Assembly (NCBI RefSeq): GCF_042427745.1 | Contig: NZ_JBHMFA010000005.1 | Length of the DNA: 64,000 nt | Reading direction: 5' to 3' (one strand) | From: Algibacter miyuki | GTDB taxonomy: Bacteria > Bacteroidota > Bacteroidia > Flavobacteriales > Flavobacteriaceae | Part shown: piece after piece, positions 62,155 through 64,000 of the stretch | How the letters are laid out: the number at the start of each line of letters is the position of its first letter | Position numbering within the stretch: position 1 is the stretch's first letter | The notes under the pieces: generated by a model | Databases searched by the model: none | What the model was told of the DNA's origin: nothing | The model's input: only the letters and a program-made list of their open reading frames with translations | Translations under genes and position numbers: made by a program

Positions 62155-63090
62155 ATGACACATAAAACTATTTTAACTGTGGCTTTAGTGATGCTTTTCT
62201 TTAAAAGTAATGCTCAGGAAGTCAAAAACACGAACCAAAAAGGAATAACTTATTTTGGTGATTACACCATTGAAAATCCAGATTACGGTACGAAAACAGT
62301 GGTGACTTTGGATGAAGAAAACCGCGTTATGGTAACCAATGCGTTACCAAATCATGAGACCGGAGAATTTCCACGGAAAGGAAATCCAAATACCATTTCT
62401 GCTCAAAAAAAGACTTATAAAATTCCTTTAAAACCCGTTTTTACAGGGCATCCAAAATGGGCTAGAGAACCTGGAATTGCATTAAACGGTGTTAAATTTG
62501 AACCCGAAACCGCCGAAATGGTCATTTGCGATAGTGGTGAAAACTTTAAGGTTGAAGCTGTTCAAGACCTAATAAACTTGGGATTAGATTTTAATAATGC
62601 ACACGTACAACCTACTGGAGAATATCATTACCATGGTATTTCGGAAGCTCTAGTTGAAGCTTTTGATACAGGAGAAGATCTAGTACTACTCGGTTTTGCT
62701 AAAGATGGTTTCCCGATGTATTACTCTAAAAGTGGTGCTTATAAACCAAGTTATAGCATTATTGATGATACATATTCGGCTACTGATTGTACATACTCGA
62801 ACCCTAAACAAAATCTTGACGTTCTACTAGAAGGCGATAAATTTGACGGTACGTTTGTTTCTGATTGGGAATTTGTAAAGGGCTCAGGAGATTTGGACGA
62901 ATGTAACGGTATTTATGTAAACGACACATATATGTACATTGTTACAGACGATTATCCATATGTTGGACGTTGCCTAATGGGTGAATTTACCGAAGAAAGA
63001 CCACAAGGACCAAGACCAGGAGGGCGAGAAGGTGGACGAGAAGGACGCGGCCAACGCCAAAGACCTGGAGGCGGAAATGGCAGACCGTAA
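62155..63090 (+). CDS. YHYH-domain secreted protein
   Basis: The 311-residue protein has a signal peptide (MTHKTILTVALVMLFF, cleavage near NAQ) and the YHYH motif in 'PTGEYHYHGI', preceded by 'AHVQPTG' and followed by 'FAKDGFPMYY', as in the YHYH family. The C-terminus is Arg/Gly/Pro-rich ('GPRPGGREGGREGRGQRQRPGGG'), probably disordered and basic. The function of YHYH proteins is unknown. It is divergent from the TonB receptor and followed by an MFS gene. A terminator follows. Confidence 0.88.
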   Translation: MTHKTILTVALVMLFFKSNAQEVKNTNQKGITYFGDYTIENPDYGTKTVVTLDEENRVMVTNALPNHETGEFPRKGNPNTISAQKKTYKIPLKPVFTGHPKWAREPGIALNGVKFEPETAEMVICDSGENFKVEAVQDLINLGLDFNNAHVQPTGEYHYHGISEALVEAFDTGEDLVLLGFAKDGFPMYYSKSGAYKPSYSIIDDTYSATDCTYSNPKQNLDVLLEGDKFDGTFVSDWEFVKGSGDLDECNGIYVNDTYMYIVTDDYPYVGRCLMGEFTEERPQGPRPGGREGGREGRGQRQRPGGGNGRP

Positions 63091-63115
63091 TAACTTTATA
63101 TCATAATTTTATAAA

Positions 63116-63151
63116 AGGGCTTGGTACTTCATTTTATCAAGCTCTTTTTTT
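63116..63151 (+). terminator. Terminator after the YHYH gene
   Basis: AGGGCTTG (63116-63123) pairs with CAAGCTCT (63138-63145) over 8 bp with one G-U pair, followed by T6. Confidence 0.75.
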
Positions 63152-63172
63152 GAGTTCAATTAACAATAAACG

Positions 63173-63180
63173 TACATTTG
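63173..63180 (+). promoter_or_regulatory. -7 box of the MFS transporter gene
   Basis: TACATTTG matches TAnnTTTG and lies 16 bp before the ATG at 63197. Confidence 0.55.
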
Positions 63181-63196
63181 TTGCTTAATTCTTGGC

Positions 63197-64000
63197 ATGA
63201 CGCATCCGAATAAATTCTCATTTATCAACCCCAAAAAGTTTCCGTTTTATTATGGTTACGTTGTATTGCTTATTGGCAGTATTGGTGTTTTAGCAAGTAT
63301 TCCTGGGCAAACAGTGGGTGTTTCGGTGTTTACAGACCCTGTAAAAGATGCGCTAGGACTTACCCGAAATCAATTCAGCAACGCCTATATGCTCGGCACC
63401 TTATTAAGCGCCTTTTTCGTGGCACGTGCTGGTGTTTTATTCGATAAATATGGTGCACGTTATGTGGCTTTTTTTGCAACTGTATTTTTAGGCTTGGCCT
63501 TATTACTATTTTCTGTTTCTGCAGAAATGAGCGCATGGCTTAAATCGGTATTACATTTAAATACTTGGGGCGTACCTTTTGTTTTAATAACGGTATTATT
63601 TTTCTTTACGCGGTTTTGTGGTCAAGGCGTACTCACAATGGCATCGCGAAATATGATAATGATGTGGTTTGATAAAAACAGAGGTAAAGTAAATTCCATA
63701 AGTAGCATTGGCGTATCATTGGGATTTTCAAGTTCTCCTATTTTTATTAATGCTATTATTGACGATCATGGATGGGAAATAAGCTGGCAAATTCTAGCAC
63801 TTTGCTTATTTATCTTTAGTCTATTTGTTTTGCAGTTCTATCGCAACAAACCTGAAGATTTCAGCCTAGTGCCTGATGGATTTGTCAAACAAGATGAAAC
63901 AAAAAAGGAAATTCGTGTTGAAAGAAATTTCACTTTAGTGGAAGCAAAAAAAACAAGAGCTTTCTGGATGATTGGGTTAACCCTAGCTTTTAATAGCTTC
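63197..64000 (+). CDS. MFS transporter (N-terminal part; truncated by window)
   Basis: From the ATG at 63197 an open frame of 268 residues runs off the right edge. It shows the MFS N-terminal half: 'YYGYVVLLIGSIGVLASIPGQTVGVSVFTDPV', 'SNAYMLGTLLSAFFVARAGVLFDKYGARY' (motif A region with DKYGAR), and 'FTRFCGQGVLTMASRNMIMMWFDKNRGKVNSISS'. This resembles oxalate/formate-type or monocarboxylate MFS carriers. The C-terminal half is outside. Substrate not determinable. Confidence 0.9.
   Translation, partial: MTHPNKFSFINPKKFPFYYGYVVLLIGSIGVLASIPGQTVGVSVFTDPVKDALGLTRNQFSNAYMLGTLLSAFFVARAGVLFDKYGARYVAFFATVFLGLALLLFSVSAEMSAWLKSVLHLNTWGVPFVLITVLFFFTRFCGQGVLTMASRNMIMMWFDKNRGKVNSISSIGVSLGFSSSPIFINAIIDDHGWEISWQILALCLFIFSLFVLQFYRNKPEDFSLVPDGFVKQDETKKEIRVERNFTLVEAKKTRAFWMIGLTLAFNSF

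Noticed and set aside
1..64000. tRNA genes, prophage, integrase or IS transposase
   Set aside because: I saw no cloverleaf-like sequence in the spacers and no integrase, transposase or phage structural protein among the frames.

Overview
The window is a chromosomal segment of an AT-rich member of the Bacteroidota, almost certainly family Flavobacteriaceae. Supporting signs are flavobacterial -7 boxes (TAnnTTTG) upstream of many starts, short 'MKK' lipoproteins and exported proteins whose signal peptides end in AQ/GQ, a TonB-dependent receptor with a carboxypeptidase-regulatory-like plug extension, a fused E1 alpha/beta 2-oxoacid dehydrogenase, a DnaX without the zinc module, and families largely confined to Bacteroidota such as DUF3822. 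No phage, integrase, IS element, CRISPR array or tRNA gene was found; the segment looks like core genome with a few accessory surface-protein loci.

Layout. 1-5.4 kb (minus): the 5' part of a very large secreted adhesin-like protein with near-identical 258-bp HYR repeats, running off the left edge, preceded by a small exported protein. 5.8-9.5 kb (plus): polyphosphate locus sixA, ppk1, ppx. 9.5-14 kb: outer-membrane beta-barrel, miaE, lipoproteins, a DUF3095 protein and an Hsp20. 14-18.6 kb (minus): dnaX; then the RNase P RNA gene (plus) and a dispersed structured repeat; then rsmD, a DUF3822 gene and a membrane-anchored gene. 18.7-25.6 kb (plus): RecD-like helicase, DUF4126 protein, a kdsB-led cluster (HAD phosphatase, CAT-like acyltransferase, iron alcohol dehydrogenase resembling KdnB, PlsC-like acyltransferase) and an NYN/OST-HTH protein. 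25.8-31 kb (minus): Gfo/Idh oxidoreductase, yebC, pterin dehydratase, SDR protein, glsA, gcvT. 31-36.2 kb (plus, one gene minus): hybrid histidine kinase, Cys-rich exported protein, DUF5060/GH-like protein and DUF1080 lipoprotein. 36.3-41.3 kb (minus): thrABC operon preceded by an unannotated threonine-rich leader peptide. 41.4-48.4 kb: nnr, then a minus run of TlpA-like lipoprotein, substrate-binding-like protein, nucleoside phosphorylase, DUF1835 protein, SUI1 factor and 2OG dioxygenase. 48.5-64 kb: fused E1 dehydrogenase, ExbD, aldo/keto reductase, DEAD helicase, metallo-beta-lactamase/EF-hand fusion, cold-shock-domain protein, two DMT transporters, M15 peptidase, TonB receptor, YHYH protein and a truncated MFS transporter at the right edge.

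How they work together. Coherent functional units are polyphosphate turnover (ppk1/ppx, 5 bp apart), threonine biosynthesis with probable attenuation control, lipid A/Kdo-related envelope synthesis (kdsB cluster), and a rsmD/DUF3822/membrane-protein overlapping operon. The most notable observations are the 35-residue leader peptide with 11 threonines upstream of thrA, the strong hairpin in the signal-peptide codons of the adhesin, the 258-bp repeat blocks, the ~100-bp dispersed foldable repeat in two inverted copies, the large hairpin upstream of hsp20, and the Kdo-modification hypothesis for the kdsB cluster.
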